This document shows positions 48,891 to 60,109 of a stretch of 64,000 nt of DNA, in pieces. A program made the position numbers and the translations under genes. How positions within the stretch are numbered: position 1 is the first letter of the stretch; each line of letters starts with the position of its first letter. The notes under the pieces are model-generated. The model was given only the letters and a program-made list of their open reading frames with translations, was not told the origin of the DNA and did no database searches. Source of the DNA: Ptiloglossa arizonensis (lineage: Eukaryota; Arthropoda; Insecta; Hymenoptera; Colletidae); contig NC_135055.1 in assembly GCF_051014685.1 (NCBI RefSeq), positions 18,960,001 to 19,024,000 of the forward strand. The letters are read 5' to 3'.

Positions 48891-49774
48891 GAATAATTAA
48901 TTCTGAAAGTTAAACTAGGATAGTAAAGGGACTATAATAAATCTTAGATTACGTAGTTTCTCATTCTAAAAGCCTTCGGTACTTAAGTCGTTGATCTAGA
49001 AACCTTTTGGGGATTGTAATTTCTTCTTTTCGAACAACAATATTTGCTTGTTCTTTTACACATCGATCGATAACGGTAGAAACAAAGCGATTAACGTTCT
49101 TCGAAGTAAGGTAAATATCGAAAACTAGTTTTCGTTGTAATCGAAAGTCCAAAGATTCTTTCTATAAAATAATATTCACCTTACCGAGAAAACGGATCGT
49201 CGATAATTACGATTGTGTTACGGTGCGAAAGAATCGTCCGACGAGAGCATAATTTCGTAGTACGTAACGTGTCCGCGGCAAGATCGACGCCCAAAATTCC
49301 TAAGGTTATTATGCAAATCCGGGTAAATATTTTAACGCGAGAATGTTAAAATATTTTTTATGCAAATCTCTATTTTATGTATTCGCACGGAAAGCAACGT
49401 TCCACGGTGGAAAGTAAACGGAAATTTTGATTTACCTTGTCCTTACTCGTTCGCAGCACCGTGAACACTAACCGACCGACGACGAGCACCATGAATATTT
49501 ACCGTCGCGTCGCTTCCCTCGAACAATAGCCACAAGGTCGGTTCTCGAAAATACGCAGGTATCGTTCAACGAACCCGCCTCGTTTCACGGAATTAACCAC
49601 GGTGTTTCCATAACATATCGCACCGTCGATAAATTTTCCTTCGATTTTGTCTCCTCCCCTCCCTCGCCCACTGTCTGTCACTCCCAAACAGTTGATTCTT
49701 CCATCGCGATCGCTTCCTTCTTAAATAATCTTTATAACGCGGCCCTGTATCCTCCCGTTTCATCGCAGAATCCC
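48891..49774. other. AT-richer unique non-coding stretch
   Basis: No gene or repeat was recognised. Confidence 0.4.
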
Positions 49775-50480
49775 GTCCAAAGGTTTCAACGTTCCGTAAT
49801 TTCTCTCGCGCGGGCTACCTTCGTCCACGACCGAGCAGATACTCTCCTCTTCCGTATTTTCGCGTCTAAGCTACGCCACCACCTCCCGGTTATTAATTTC
49901 CGACCGTTCATTTTTCGCCCTCGAGATATCCCGACGTTGAACCGCGTTTAGAACCACGCTGTCGAGCACGGTTTCAAGAAGGATCCGTGCTCGAAACAGG
50001 ATGGGGGACGATTTTCGTGTCTAACGCCTTTCTCCACCCCCTGGTTATTAATTTCCCATCGTTCATTTTTCGCCCTCGGGATATCCTGGCGTTAAATTAT
50101 AACTCTCGCTTCGTCTTCGAATTCTTCCACCTTCCCTTTTTTATCCTCCGTGCTACGACCTCGGTTTTTCTACACTTTCGAAGCGAACGGATTTGCATCG
50201 AGGATGTTCTCCAACCGAGAACAAAACTGAGGGATGATTTTCGCGTACAATCCATTCCGATTATTCGTTTCGAACCGTTTACACTTCACCCTCGAGATCT
50301 TCCACGCGACCATCTAAATTTCCCTGCACTTTCGAAGTGAAAGTATCTTCAAACCGAGCATACCCGTAGGACTAAGAATTTCACGGCCCCGGATTATTGA
50401 TTCCAGATCATTTTCACCCCATCTTGAGACACCACGAGATTGAACCGTATATATTCAACCTCTGATTATTTTTCTCCTTT
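49775..50480. repeat. Diverged tandem array, about 140-226-bp units, four copies
   Basis: The anchor ATTTTCGCGTCTAA and variants occur at 49856, 50011, 50237 and 50378. Each is followed by GGTTATTAATTTCC or GATTATT-like sequence, then ACCGTTCATTTTTCGCCCTC and GAGATATCCCGACGTT. The first two units are closest to each other, and the third has an extra segment. Confidence 0.82.
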
Positions 50481-51019
50481 CCTTTTTATCTCTCCAGCTC
50501 GTGGTTTTCAAACATTTTCAGGGGGGCAAAAGATTTGCAGTCCTGTAACCGAGCACAGAGTGGGGGGTTGACGCGCAGGGGGGACCAGGAACCACTTATA
50601 CTAATTCTCGCGGCATGGAGAGAGCAGCGACACGGTAGCTTCGTTTTTCACCCATCGGGAGCGCCCCTGAGCGGGAGCACTTAGGGGCCCAGGTGTCGAA
50701 CGACGACGGGGCCCAGTGTACGCGTCGTTCGCGTGAAAGCTGTCCGCGAATCGTTGATGTGTTCGTCGATCGTCGAGCGTGCGTGCTCCGCGGAGTAGCA
50801 CACCGGTTCGCGCGTATCGACTCGCGAGGATTCGACTCCTCGGGCAAAATGGAACGAGGAAGGGTACGGGGGGGAGGTGAAGTTGTACGAGAGGGGACGA
50901 GGAATATTCGTGGCACCGGTGCACCGCCCTGGTTTCGCGATACACGCGAGCTTGTCTGGGGGCGAGCGATCAGGGGGGAGGTGGGACCGGAAGATCAAAT
51001 TGACTTAACCATACTGTTC

Positions 51020-51045
51020 GCCCCGGTATAAATAAGACACGGGGC
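51020..51045 (+). promoter_or_regulatory. TATAAATA inside a GCCCCG/CGGGGC hairpin, possible core promoter
   Basis: GCCCCG (51020-51025) and CGGGGC (51040-51045) are complementary and enclose a consensus TATAAATA (51027-51034). A transcript would start near 51055-51065, but no gene is recognisable downstream. The site may be fortuitous. Confidence 0.25.
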
Positions 51046-51112
51046 ACATAGTTTTTATCGAAATTGCTCGATCGCCAGAAAATCGCTCGAGCGGCGAACC
51101 TGCCGCTTCTTC

Positions 51113-51168
51113 AGAGAGGAAAGGAGGGAGGGAGGGAGAGAGAGAGTGAACGAGCGCGCGCGCGCGCG
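51113..51168. repeat. (GGGA)n/(GA)n/(CG)n compound microsatellite
   Basis: GGAG units, then GA units, then a GCGCGCGCG run. Confidence 0.9.
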
Positions 51169-51512
51169 ACGAAGATAAATAAAAGATTCCGTATGCATAA
51201 TGAATGCGACCGCAGAGATTCCAATCTGATATTTTATTGCGCTCCTCGGACGCGAGCGACTCGATGAAAACGCGGACACCTGGAGCCGAATTTCGACCCG
51301 TCGTCTACCTGGTTGACGCGAGGGAACAGTCCAAACATTCGCCGAACGATCCTCCTACCCCGTGGACCGAAATTCGTCGGCTTTACGGAGCGGGTACACG
51401 TATCGGTGTAGTTACTTCGTTGGGAGAAACTTAGAGCGGGGATAATAATTGTAGGCTGGGTTGATCCGTGTAAGATTTACTCGAGGGAGACGCTGGGAAG
51501 AGTAGGATTGTC

Positions 51513-52340
51513 GAACGAACACTGCGTGTAGAGTAGAGCTAGTTAGGGGACACTGAATGGAGAGTAGAGCTCTACGAACATTGCATCGAGAGTAGAACTC
51601 TAGTTAATCTAGAGTAAGACTCTTAATGAACACTGAATCGAGAGTAGAGCTCTATTGAACACTGTGTGTAGAGTAGAGCTATATAACGAACACTGAATGG
51701 AGAGTAGAGCTCTATCGAACACTGCGTGTAGAGTAGAGCTATCTAGCGAACACCGAATAGAGAGTAGAGTTCTACGAACATTGCATCGAGGGTAGAACTC
51801 TAGTTAATCTAGAGTAAGACTCTTTGATGAACACTGAATCTAGAGTAAGACTCTCTAATGAACACTGAGTCTATAGTAAGACTCTCTAACGAACACTGAA
51901 TCTAGAGTAAGACTCTCTAATGAACACTGAGTCTATAGTAAGACTCTCTAACGAACACTGAATCTAGAGTAAGACTCTCTAACGAACACTGAATCGAGAG
52001 TAGAGCTCTATCGAACACTGCATGTAGAGTAGAGCTCTATCGAACACTGCATGTAGAGTAGAGCTCTATCGAACACTGCATGTAGAGTAGAGCTATCTAG
52101 CGAACACTGAGTAGAGAGTAGAGCTCTATCGAACACTGCGCGCAGAGTAGAGCTATCTAGCGAACACTGTGCGTAAAAAGATCCAGTGAACCCTTCGTCC
52201 AGAATAGAACTCTCGCGAACATTCCCTGTAAAGATAAAATTCTCTAACGAGGACTGAGCGCAGAGTAGGATTTCCGAGCGAACAACGCACCGAGAGTAGA
52301 CCATCTCGGCGAGCACTGCGCATCGAGCGTAAAGGTCCCC
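51513..52340. repeat. Minisatellite with 31-36-bp units, roughly two dozen copies
   Basis: The core CGAACACTG, followed by AATCTAGAGTAAGACTCTCT or by CGTGTAGAGTAGAGCTATCT, repeats throughout. In the central block (51820-51990) the spacing is 31 bp (for example 51859 to 51890) and two unit types alternate. Elsewhere the units are 32-36 bp. Copies decay toward 52340. The minus-strand frames over it (52008-52499) are repeat-encoded. Confidence 0.95.
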
Positions 52341-53680
52341 TTCACACGAGTACATCCTCTCGCTGGAGGTACGCGTGTGTCGAGACCGGTACGGATCCCG
52401 GTTTCTCGCCCGTGAGAGAGCACTCGTGCTCCGGAGAGTGGAACTCTCGAGTGGACAGCTAACACGAGATCGAGAAACGTAGATCGGCCACGGTGCCAAT
52501 CGGTCCGCGAGATTAACTCGCCGCTCCGACCTAGCGATATCTTACGTAGGCGCTGCGGATTCTACGTGGGCCGACGTGTAACCCGACTACGTCCAAGCCA
52601 CCAAGTACACGTTTCGCTCGGTAGGTAGGAGGGAGAACGTCGTGGAAGCACAGTAGCGGCAGCCCGGGGCATCACCACGAAGGGCACCTCATTATTTATC
52701 GCGATATCAACCTATATTTCACACACATCCGCGCGCCCGGCCAGAACATAGGGAGGCGAACAGGGAAAGGGTTAGAGCGGGAAAGCAGCTAGCCGGAGCG
52801 AGACGAAACAACCGTATCCAACGATTCGCTCTCTCCTCGCTAACCACCACCGTCGTCTCTCTCTCTCTCTTTCTTCTTTTATCACGCCCCTTTTCTTTTG
52901 CCACCTATTTCCCCCTGCACTTACGTAACCCAGAGCCCCGCCACCTGTACGCGTGCGGTCCGACGCGACCGCGAACCATTCGCCATGGCGTACGCGTTTT
53001 TCCACGATGTTCAACCACCTGGCGCAGGGTTTCTCAAATTGTGGTGACGGGACGTCGCGAACCTCCCGATACTACGCGCGCGAAATTAATTTCTCACTTG
53101 TGTACGAGGAAATTCCAGTCTTCAAAAATGAGTTCACCGGAACGAATTATGTTTGATCTCTAGTTACACGCAGGGTGCTGTTAGGTTCATACGTGTTACG
53201 AATCGCTTCTTTAAACGTTGTGTGTTATCGACTCGGGCCCAAATTGAATGAAAAAAAAAACTTAACACGTATTACTAGACAACGTTTCCACGCTCCGTCG
53301 TGCGTTCAGAATCTCTCGATCAGGTCCGAGCACGACACTCGAGTCGAAATTTATTTCGACGGATCGTGACAACGGGGCCCTATCAACGGGCCCGGGACAA
53401 ATCGTCTCCTCGCGGAGATCTCGCTCGAGTAGGGCACGAAATTTCTCTCTGGAAGCTCCTCGAGTTCCGCGCGAGAACGAGTTGCGTAACGAGAAACGTT
53501 TATCGCCCGGTCGGAAGGAACCCGGGGCCCGATGTTGCGAACAAAGAGTCCCGCGGGCCCCGAAAATTTCAACACGCGCGAGGACGGCGTTATATACCGA
53601 GACACGGCTCGGCGAACGAAAGAGCAACGGACCCCCCGCGGCCCACCACCGAGTGACAAATTGTTTTTCCGTCTACCGTG
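52341..53680. other. Unique non-coding stretch
   Basis: It contains a CT run (52855-52880) and GGGGCCC sites near 53376. No gene was recognised. Confidence 0.45.
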
Positions 53681-53712
53681 TGCCCCGTGCTCCGGTCGGG
53701 GACTCGGTGATG

Positions 53713-53728
53713 CCCCCCCCCCCCCCCC
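53713..53728 (+). repeat. Poly-C tract, 16 C
   Basis: Homopolymer in the first unit of the surrounding array. Its length is likely unstable. Confidence 0.95.
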
Positions 53729-53935
53729 TCCATTCTCTCTCCAGAGAGATTCTCGAGCGGATAACGCGCCTTCGATCGAGAAATCGAACGATTAGAAGCG
53801 ACGGACGCGTGTCACGAGCGTTATAGAATTTTTCTGATCCACGATCCGTGGATACATCTCCCATACTCGCCAATAGAGGGAGACTCGAGCGCTGACCGTT
53901 TCTCGTAAGTCCCCGTACCGCCTTCGATTTGTACA

Positions 53936-54240
53936 TTAGGTTGTTCGATAAGTATTGTCAGTTTTTTTTTTCATTGTAAAAGAATACTACGACACTTCAA
54001 TTTTGAACAACTGTAAATACTAGGTCGTTCGATAAGTTTTGTCCTTTTTCTTTATTGTAAAAACTACTGTGACACTTCAATTTTGAGCAACCATAAATAC
54101 TAGATTGTTTGATAAGTTTTGTCATTTTTTCCACTGTGAAAAGAATACTACGACACTTCAACTTTGAACAACCATAAATACTAGTTTTGTCGTTTTTTCC
54201 ATTGTAAAAAGAATACTACGACACTTCGACATTGATCACC
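53936..54240. mobile_element. Four tandem 81-bp copies of a mariner-like terminal sequence
   Basis: Copies start at 53936 (TTAGGTTGTTCGATAAG), 54020, 54100 and, 5'-truncated, 54181. The spacing is 84, 80 and 81 bp. Each contains GATAAGTTTTGTC, a T run, CATTGTAAAAAGAATACTAC, GACACTTCAATTTTGAACAA and CCATAAATA. The TTAGGTTG-x-TCGATAAG start, preceded by TA, resembles the inverted-terminal-repeat end of insect mariner elements. No transposase and no opposite-orientation terminus were found, so it is a tandemly amplified end or a degenerate non-autonomous element. Confidence 0.6.
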
Positions 54241-54960
54241 TTGTCATCGCCTCTTTGACGGGCGCGAATCGTTCGTACACGAATCCATTGAAAATAATAA
54301 TTCCCCGTGGTTCGGTCAGGGTTTCGATGATGCCATGTTCGAGAGGGTAACGCTCCTTCGATCGAGCGGACAGACTCGATGGACGCGTGTCTCGAACGAA
54401 ATAGAAGAATGCTACTCGACGATCGTTACGTATCGCCTGTTTGGCTCGCGAATCGCTCGAACGCGGATTGGAAATATTCTCCATGGTTCGATCGGGATTC
54501 CCCGATGGTACCCAGAAAAGACGATCGAGAGGAGGCTCGAGCGTACAACGCGGCTTCGATCGCGAAATCGAGCGATTAGACGCGGTGGAGGCGCGTGTCG
54601 CGAGCGAAAGAGAATTTTCCTCACCGAGGATCATTATCGCGCGAATCACTCGCGAACGCGGATTCGTTGGAAATATTCCCCGTGGCAAGGCGAGATGTAA
54701 CGCGCCGGGACGAAAAGATCGAAGACGCTTTAGCATACGCGCGGTGTGCTGGCTCGAGCCGATAGTGGACGGAAAGGGGGGACGTGCAAGGGAGGGGGAG
54801 GGGGAGGGGGCTGAGAGAGAGAGATCCGAATGCGATCCAAATGCAGCACGACTGGTTCTCCTCGCGCGATCGCAGAGAATCTTAAGCACCTGCCACTTAA
54901 GGACCGGATTGCTCCGCGGGAATGAGAGAGTAGGCTGAAAGCTCGGACGATAGAAGAACG

Positions 54961-55022
54961 AGAGACCGAGAGGGAGGGACCGAGAGAGAAAGAGAAAGAG
55001 AGAAAGAGAGTGAGAGAGGAGA
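54961..55022. repeat. (GA)n-rich tract
   Basis: GAGAGAAAGAGAAAGAGAG-type purine run with GGGAGGGACC interruptions. Confidence 0.9.
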
Positions 55023-55169
55023 GGGAAAGGGGACCGGGAGCCCCCGAAGATGTCCTTAAGGATCGAACGATCCTGGGGTCTCTATCGAGCGTAGGTTACG
55101 AATATGGTCGCCCATATACTCGAAGCCGCTACGATAGATGACAACGTCTCTCTCTCGAATTCTATCGCT

Positions 55170-55660
55170 TTGGTTACGATTCGATGTAATCATTTTTAAG
55201 TCGAGTGCTGTGAAGTCGAGGAACGGTTTACAGATATTGTTAAAATATTGATAAAATTGTAGTATCGTTGGATAATATTTCGAGGGACGTAGAGGTAGAC
55301 ATCTTTGGAACCTAACCTCGAAATTATCACGCAAACGAATAAATTAAAACTATTTACCAAAGGAGAAGTAGTATATTGTCGCTAAATTACAATTAGAAGA
55401 GCTCTACGAAGTTACTCTTCGATCGTAACCTATCGTTGCACAATTCTACCGAACCTAACCTCCAAGTTATTCCACAAACGAACGAAACGTAAGAGAAAAC
55501 GTACGTTACCGCTAAACAACTATTTATTCGCAAAGTAATAATCGGAGAACCGGTATAGAATCACTGTTCGACCCCGAGGTCGCGTAAATTCTTTCGAACC
55601 TAACCTCCAAGTTCTTTCAACGTAGTTCTTTCGACGTAGCCGGCGCGCGGCGATATAGGC
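55170..55660. repeat. Tandem array of about 144 bp anchored by GAACCTAACCTC
   Basis: GAACCTAACC occurs at 55308, 55451 and 55596, spaced 143 and 145 bp. Each is followed by TCGAAATTATCACGCAAACG- or TCCAAGTTATTCCACAAACG-like sequence and TACCGCTAAA-type blocks. CCTAACCT is the complement-strand form of the insect telomeric TTAGG motif. Confidence 0.85.
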
Positions 55661-55967
55661 GTAGAATAATAACAATTCGCCGCGTATAAAAGAGACGTAC
55701 GGGGCGAACGATTGTCCTTTTCGTTTGTTCCGCGTCGAAACCGTGGGGAGTGAAAAAATGGCACGACGGAAATGTCGATCGATCGACGGTGAAAAAGTCC
55801 GCGGCCGGGTCGTAAACAACCTACGTACTCGCCTCCTTGGTCCCCGTGGTCCGTGGTTTGTTGCGAGCGCGGCTCAACGAGAAAAAGGAGCAACAATGGG
55901 CGAGATCCGCTCGTGCTCGAACTTGGTCTCTGCGCTCGGCTCGTCGATGCACTGGTTTAACGGCGCC

Positions 55968-56016
55968 GTGGCACACGGCACGGCACGGCACGGCACGGCA
56001 CCGCACGGCACGGCGA
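55968..56016. repeat. (GGCAC)n pentanucleotide repeat
   Basis: CACGG units with one CACCG variant. Confidence 0.92.
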
Positions 56017-56137
56017 TGAAATCATAAATTGGTGAACGCCAGCCCGCCGGCACTGATAGCGAACAACCAATAATTATGCTAATACATACATCGTAATGCA
56101 TCCAAAGAGGCGGTCATTCGTACGTATATACGGTATA

Positions 56138-56192
56138 GGGGCTCGCATGGACGGTGTGTACGGTGTGCACGGTGTGCACGGTGTGTACCACG
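56138..56192. repeat. (GGTGTGCAC)n-type short repeat
   Basis: GGTGTGTACGGTGTGCACGG units, nine-base period. They embed two copies of the CACGGTG motif. Confidence 0.88.
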
Positions 56193-56595
56193 GGACCGCG
56201 TATCCACGGTCCATGGATGGTCTTCGAACGCGAGCTCTAACCGCGAGCCGTACGCGCCGCGTTTCGTCGCGTACCACGGCGAAAACGCGGCGACGTTGAT
56301 GCGCGCGAAGAATATTCATTCGCGTGGCCGCCTCGGGTATTTCTCGCGCGAACCGACGAACGTTGATTCACCGTGACGCGCGGGACCGAAGGAAAAGGCG
56401 TGAACGTCCAAAGGGGAGTGCGCGTGCTCGTTAAAGGCGTTTGTTGTACCCCCCTCGAGAACAGTCCTCGCACGCTTGGAAAAACCCGACGAGATCGCGT
56501 TGTCCACGGTTTCGCCGCCGCGGACGGCGCTGCGATCGCTACCGCGCGCCACACCGACGAAAACTTTATCCGACGACCAACGACGACCAACGACG

Positions 56596-56597
<2 letters not shown>

Positions 56598-56645
<48 letters not shown>
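56598..56645. repeat. (GGC)16 microsatellite
   Basis: Sixteen uninterrupted GGC units, preceded by GACGACCAAC repeats. Overlapping poly-Ala, poly-Gly and poly-Arg frames (56373-56824) are products of this repeat. Confidence 0.95.
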
Positions 56646-56647
<2 letters not shown>

Positions 56648-57129
56648 TCCACGGAGGCGTTAATCACCGCTTTTCGCCGCCCGACAAGATTAACGCCATT
56701 AACGCCTATGGGGCCCCGAATTAAGAGAATATTATCGCGACGACCGACGACGCCACTCCGTGAACGCGTCTTCGGTAATAGGAATCGGCAAATTACGCCG
56801 AACGGCGCTGGGGTAATCTATTAAGATAAGCTTCCCGGCGTCCTTTTGCTCCCTCCTTTTTCTTTCTTTTTCTTTTTCTTTTCTGTCTTCGGTACGCGCG
56901 TGTGCGCCTGCGCATTCCGCGCGCGCACGCTCTAATCCTCGTGAATCACCGATCCAACCTCGAGACGCGCGTTTCCGGACGCGTATAAGCCCCGAGCGCT
57001 CGTAATTTACATTGTTTCTTGACACCCCGTTACGTTTACGATGATCGCGAATATTTCTCTACCGGGGTTTCCCCAAAGAACGAACTTTACGAGCTGGTCC
57101 CTCGCGATCGTCGATGAAAGATCACCAAA

Positions 57130-57157
57130 AAATATATATATATATATTTATATATTC
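57130..57157. repeat. (AT)n microsatellite
   Basis: AT run with one TTTA interruption. Confidence 0.92.
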
Positions 57158-57879
57158 ACCGGTATTATTTTCGACGTCTTATCGCCCGTATAAGATATCT
57201 CAATAAATGAAAATCTTCACGGAAATCCGTAGAAATGATATTCGTCTTGTAATGAAACGAAGACGAAGAGAAACCTTACGTGTAATCTTCCCACAGGTTA
57301 CACCTTCGCTTCCTTGCGATATTAGTTCAATTCAGAACGAAACGTACTTCAACGAAGAATGTAGAAAAAATGTAACGATAAACATATTCGTTAGAAAGTT
57401 ACAAGAACGACAGCAGTCCCCGGATCATTCGATGTAATAGAATCGTGGTCAAAGGAATCGATTATCGAATACTTGTCATTTAAATTCTTAGAAGAAACTT
57501 TAACAGAAAAATAACGATACGGCTCCCTGACATTTCAACAAACATTTCTCGCATCAGTGACTGGAAAAACTCTCGACCAACGAGAATGTAAATCGACGAA
57601 CCGTTGAGACTCGCGAATCGACTCTTCTCGAGTGGTATCGTTATTAGGAACGAACTTCGTTCTGCGAGTAAAAGATCGGATAATCGAGCACCGTACACCG
57701 GAACGAAGTAGATCCTCGAAGTCGGTGAAAAAGCACGCGTACCCCGGATAGAAGAGAAACAATCGTCGGATGGTTGGTAAGCGTTCACGGTTGTGTTGCA
57801 CGGTCACGTACGTAACACGTGGGTGGATATTTATCCAGGGAGTTTAACCTTCCATCGTTCCCCGTACTCAGCGCCTCGA

Positions 57880-58140
57880 TGGACCCAATCATTTAGATTG
57901 CGCGCCGATGAAACGCGAGCTTAATTTTCTCGTGGCGGGACGGCCGATCCATTTGCCAACTGGTTGCCCCGTGGAACGTACTTAAAACGGGGCCGTTTGC
58001 GCGAGGCGAGATTGACCAGGCTGCCAGGTACGTTCGCTCGATCATGCGCGAGATCAATTAATTACAGAGACAAGCGGAGACACCTTCCATTAATTCGTCT
58101 CCCGTAACAATAAAGAATTCCGTATCGACGCGCGTCCGCG
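57880..58140. promoter_or_regulatory. Possible regulatory island
   Basis: Non-repetitive, moderately AT-rich sequence with CTTAATTTTC, TGCCAGGTACG (E-box/CAGGTA type), GATCAATTAATTAC, CCATTAATTCG and AACAATAAAG (Sox-like). Function is inferred only from motif clustering. Confidence 0.22.
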
Positions 58141-58765
58141 TCTTTAACGACGATCGCCACGGACCTGTTTCTCTCGTTGTGGGGGGTGTGGCGGTGGGGT
58201 GGCGGCGGCAGACGGAAAAAATAGGGCTGCCTTGGAATAAATTTAACGGCGCGGCGCGGTGCGGCGGGATCGATCGTTACCGATTTTTCTCGCGGCGAAA
58301 GAAGTTCTGCGAACGCGTTTCTCGGTTTATTACGGTTAAAGCCAAGGATAAAGACAAGGAACGAGAGGGTACCCGCGGAAAGGCTCCTCGATCGGCTCTC
58401 GAGCGACCGGGCAACAAAAATACGAATCAGGTTTCCCGCGCCCCCATTAATCTCAGAAATTCCCTGTCATCTCGAAACGTTAGGCTTCCACCGTGTGCAC
58501 GTTACTCGCTATTGTACACGCGTACCGATACGTTTGTTTTCGAACGTATCCGTTCGCTCGTGGAAATTAATACGAGCCGCAACGATGGATCGTTTCGTCT
58601 TTTTAGCGAAATATGTGCGTCGGGTGCTTCTTCGGTTTCGTTTCGTGGTTCGAATTGCGCAATGCGCGTCATTACGCTTCGAGATCGTAGCTTCGACTCG
58701 GGACCGTGCGCGAAATTAATAATGTTGTTCGCGTATTTTTTTTCAACGGGGATCCTCCGATGCTT

Positions 58766-59260
58766 TCCGCTTTTCGAGCAAAGACGCGCGCACGTCGATT
58801 ATCTCTTTTTGCTACGTGTGTACGCGCGTGTGTCGAAACGATAAACGCGCGCGTTGCGTAACAATCGTGATTACGCTCCGAGCACGAGCACGGGTAGCGA
58901 GATTCGCGTTTCATGAATCGCACATTCATGGTTCTGGTACTGACGGGGGGAACGATATATGGTTATTGAATCGAACGTTCGTTCGAACGTAAACGTTTCG
59001 ACGCGTTTCGAAATTTAGGTACGTCGAATCACTAATATTATTTGTGTATTTTTAAACGGGGAACCCCTTTCGCTTTTTTCCTGCAAACACGCGCCTATCG
59101 ATTATTCTTATTTTCCACCGAGCGTGTGTCGAAACGATAAATGCCGTACGTCGCGTAACAATCGTGATTACGCTCCGAGCTCGAGTACGAGTAGCGAGAT
59201 TCGCGTTTCACGAATTGCATATTCACCGGGGTACAGCGGAGACAATATATCGTCATTAAA
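58766..59260. repeat. Two-copy 297-bp tandem duplication
   Basis: GTAACAATCGTGATTACGCT (acAATCGTGA at 58861) recurs at 59158. Also shared are TGTGTCGAAACGATAAA upstream, GAGATTCGCGTTTCAYGAAT downstream, and ACAATATAT or ACGATATAT near the end. Divergence is moderate. Confidence 0.9.
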
Positions 59261-59384
59261 TTGAACATTTCTCCCGATGGAAAAATCTCCGCGTATTTTC
59301 CAACAGGTATATCGTATTACTTAATGTTCCACTTTCTTTTCGTTCGATTGTACGTGGTTAAGTGTGTCGACGCAACGACAACGA

Positions 59385-59690
59385 ATGTAACTTTTATTAC
59401 ACGATTACACTTTGACGCTCCTTTCCTCTGTTACAAGGGGAGTGGTACATAGTAATCAAATTTGACTCTAAAAGTTAGGTCTGGGTTAGGTCTGGGTTAG
59501 TTTCTTACACGATTACATTTTAACGCTCATTTCCTCTGTTACAAGGGGAATGGTACACAGTAATCGAATTTGACTCTAAAAGTTACGTATAGGTTAGGTC
59601 TGGGTTAGTTTCTTACACGATTACATTGTAACACCCCCTGTTACAAGGGGGGCGATACATGGTAATCAAATTCAACTGTAGGAGTTTCAC
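59385..59690. repeat. Three-copy tandem array, 102-108 bp, with telomere-like GGGTTAGGTCT strings
   Basis: TTACAAGGGG occurs at 59431, 59539 and 59641, within a CCTNTGTTACAAGGGG mini-hairpin. Shared blocks are TTACACGATTACAYTTTAAC, GTAATCAAATTTGACTCTAA, AAGTTAGGTCTGGGTTAG and TTTCTTACACG. In the first unit GGGTTAGGTCT is doubled. Confidence 0.93.
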
Positions 59691-60109
59691 ACACACAAAA
59701 CCACCACCATCAAATTACCTATATTAGCTATATTAGCTCGAGCAAACGAAGATACGAAGCACCGACGTTCTCGAATCGCGTCCAAGTCGCAGAAGGGGAC
59801 AAGGGAAGGGGGTTTCGCGTCGGCAGGCGCCACGTCGAGAGTTACGCGGCTCCCCCTGCCCCCGGACAGGTGAACAAAGGTGGTGTTTTTGGTTTATTAT
59901 AATGCGACCGATCGGTACGAGTAAAACGTGATTCGCGGCGCGGACCGAGTCCTGTCAGGAGCCCAACAGCCAGAGAGATCGAGTCCGCAAAAACGCGAGC
60001 CGGATTCCCCGTGGTCCCATTAATCTTCGAATTCTCGCAATTCCACGAAGACGAAGCGTGCGAAGTCGCGAAGAACCCTCCGATGCCCACCCATTCCACC
60101 CCGTAACCC
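59691..60109. other. Unique non-coding stretch
   Basis: Between the telomere-motif array and array C. No gene was recognised. Confidence 0.4.

Larger units (their letters stand above)
50481..51512. other. CpG-rich non-coding stretch
   Basis: It includes a GGAG/GA/CG tract at 51113-51168 and a TATA-bearing hairpin. The three minus-strand frames at 50596-50998 and the plus-strand frame at 50693-51031 overlap each other and are not called. Confidence 0.45.
53681..54690. repeat. Diverged array with units of about 176-200 bp, interrupted by a mariner-like cluster
   Basis: Units begin CCCCGTGSTYCGGTCRGG at about 53684 and 54304, CCATGGTTCGATCGGG at 54481, and CCCCGTGG at about 54678. Shared blocks are CGATCGAGAAATCGA-CGATTAGA and GACGCGTGTCNCGAGCG, then ATCGCCTSTTTG and GCGCGAATCG. 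The tail block of the first unit resumes right after the insertion (54244, ATCGCCTCTTTGACGGGCGC), so the 53936-54240 cluster lies within a pre-existing unit. Confidence 0.8.
56825..58765. other. Unique non-coding stretch
   Basis: It includes an (AT)n run at 57130-57157 and a possible regulatory island at 57880-58140. The 221-residue frame at 58179-58844 (plus) has no recognisable domain and is uncalled. Confidence 0.45.

Noticed and set aside
51513..52340. Possible CRISPR array
   Set aside because: Units are contiguous and whole-unit similar, without constant repeats separated by unique spacers. There are no cas genes and the context is eukaryotic.
56373..56824. Poly-Ala, poly-Gly and poly-Arg frames
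   Set aside because: Direct products of the (GGC)16 microsatellite in three phases.
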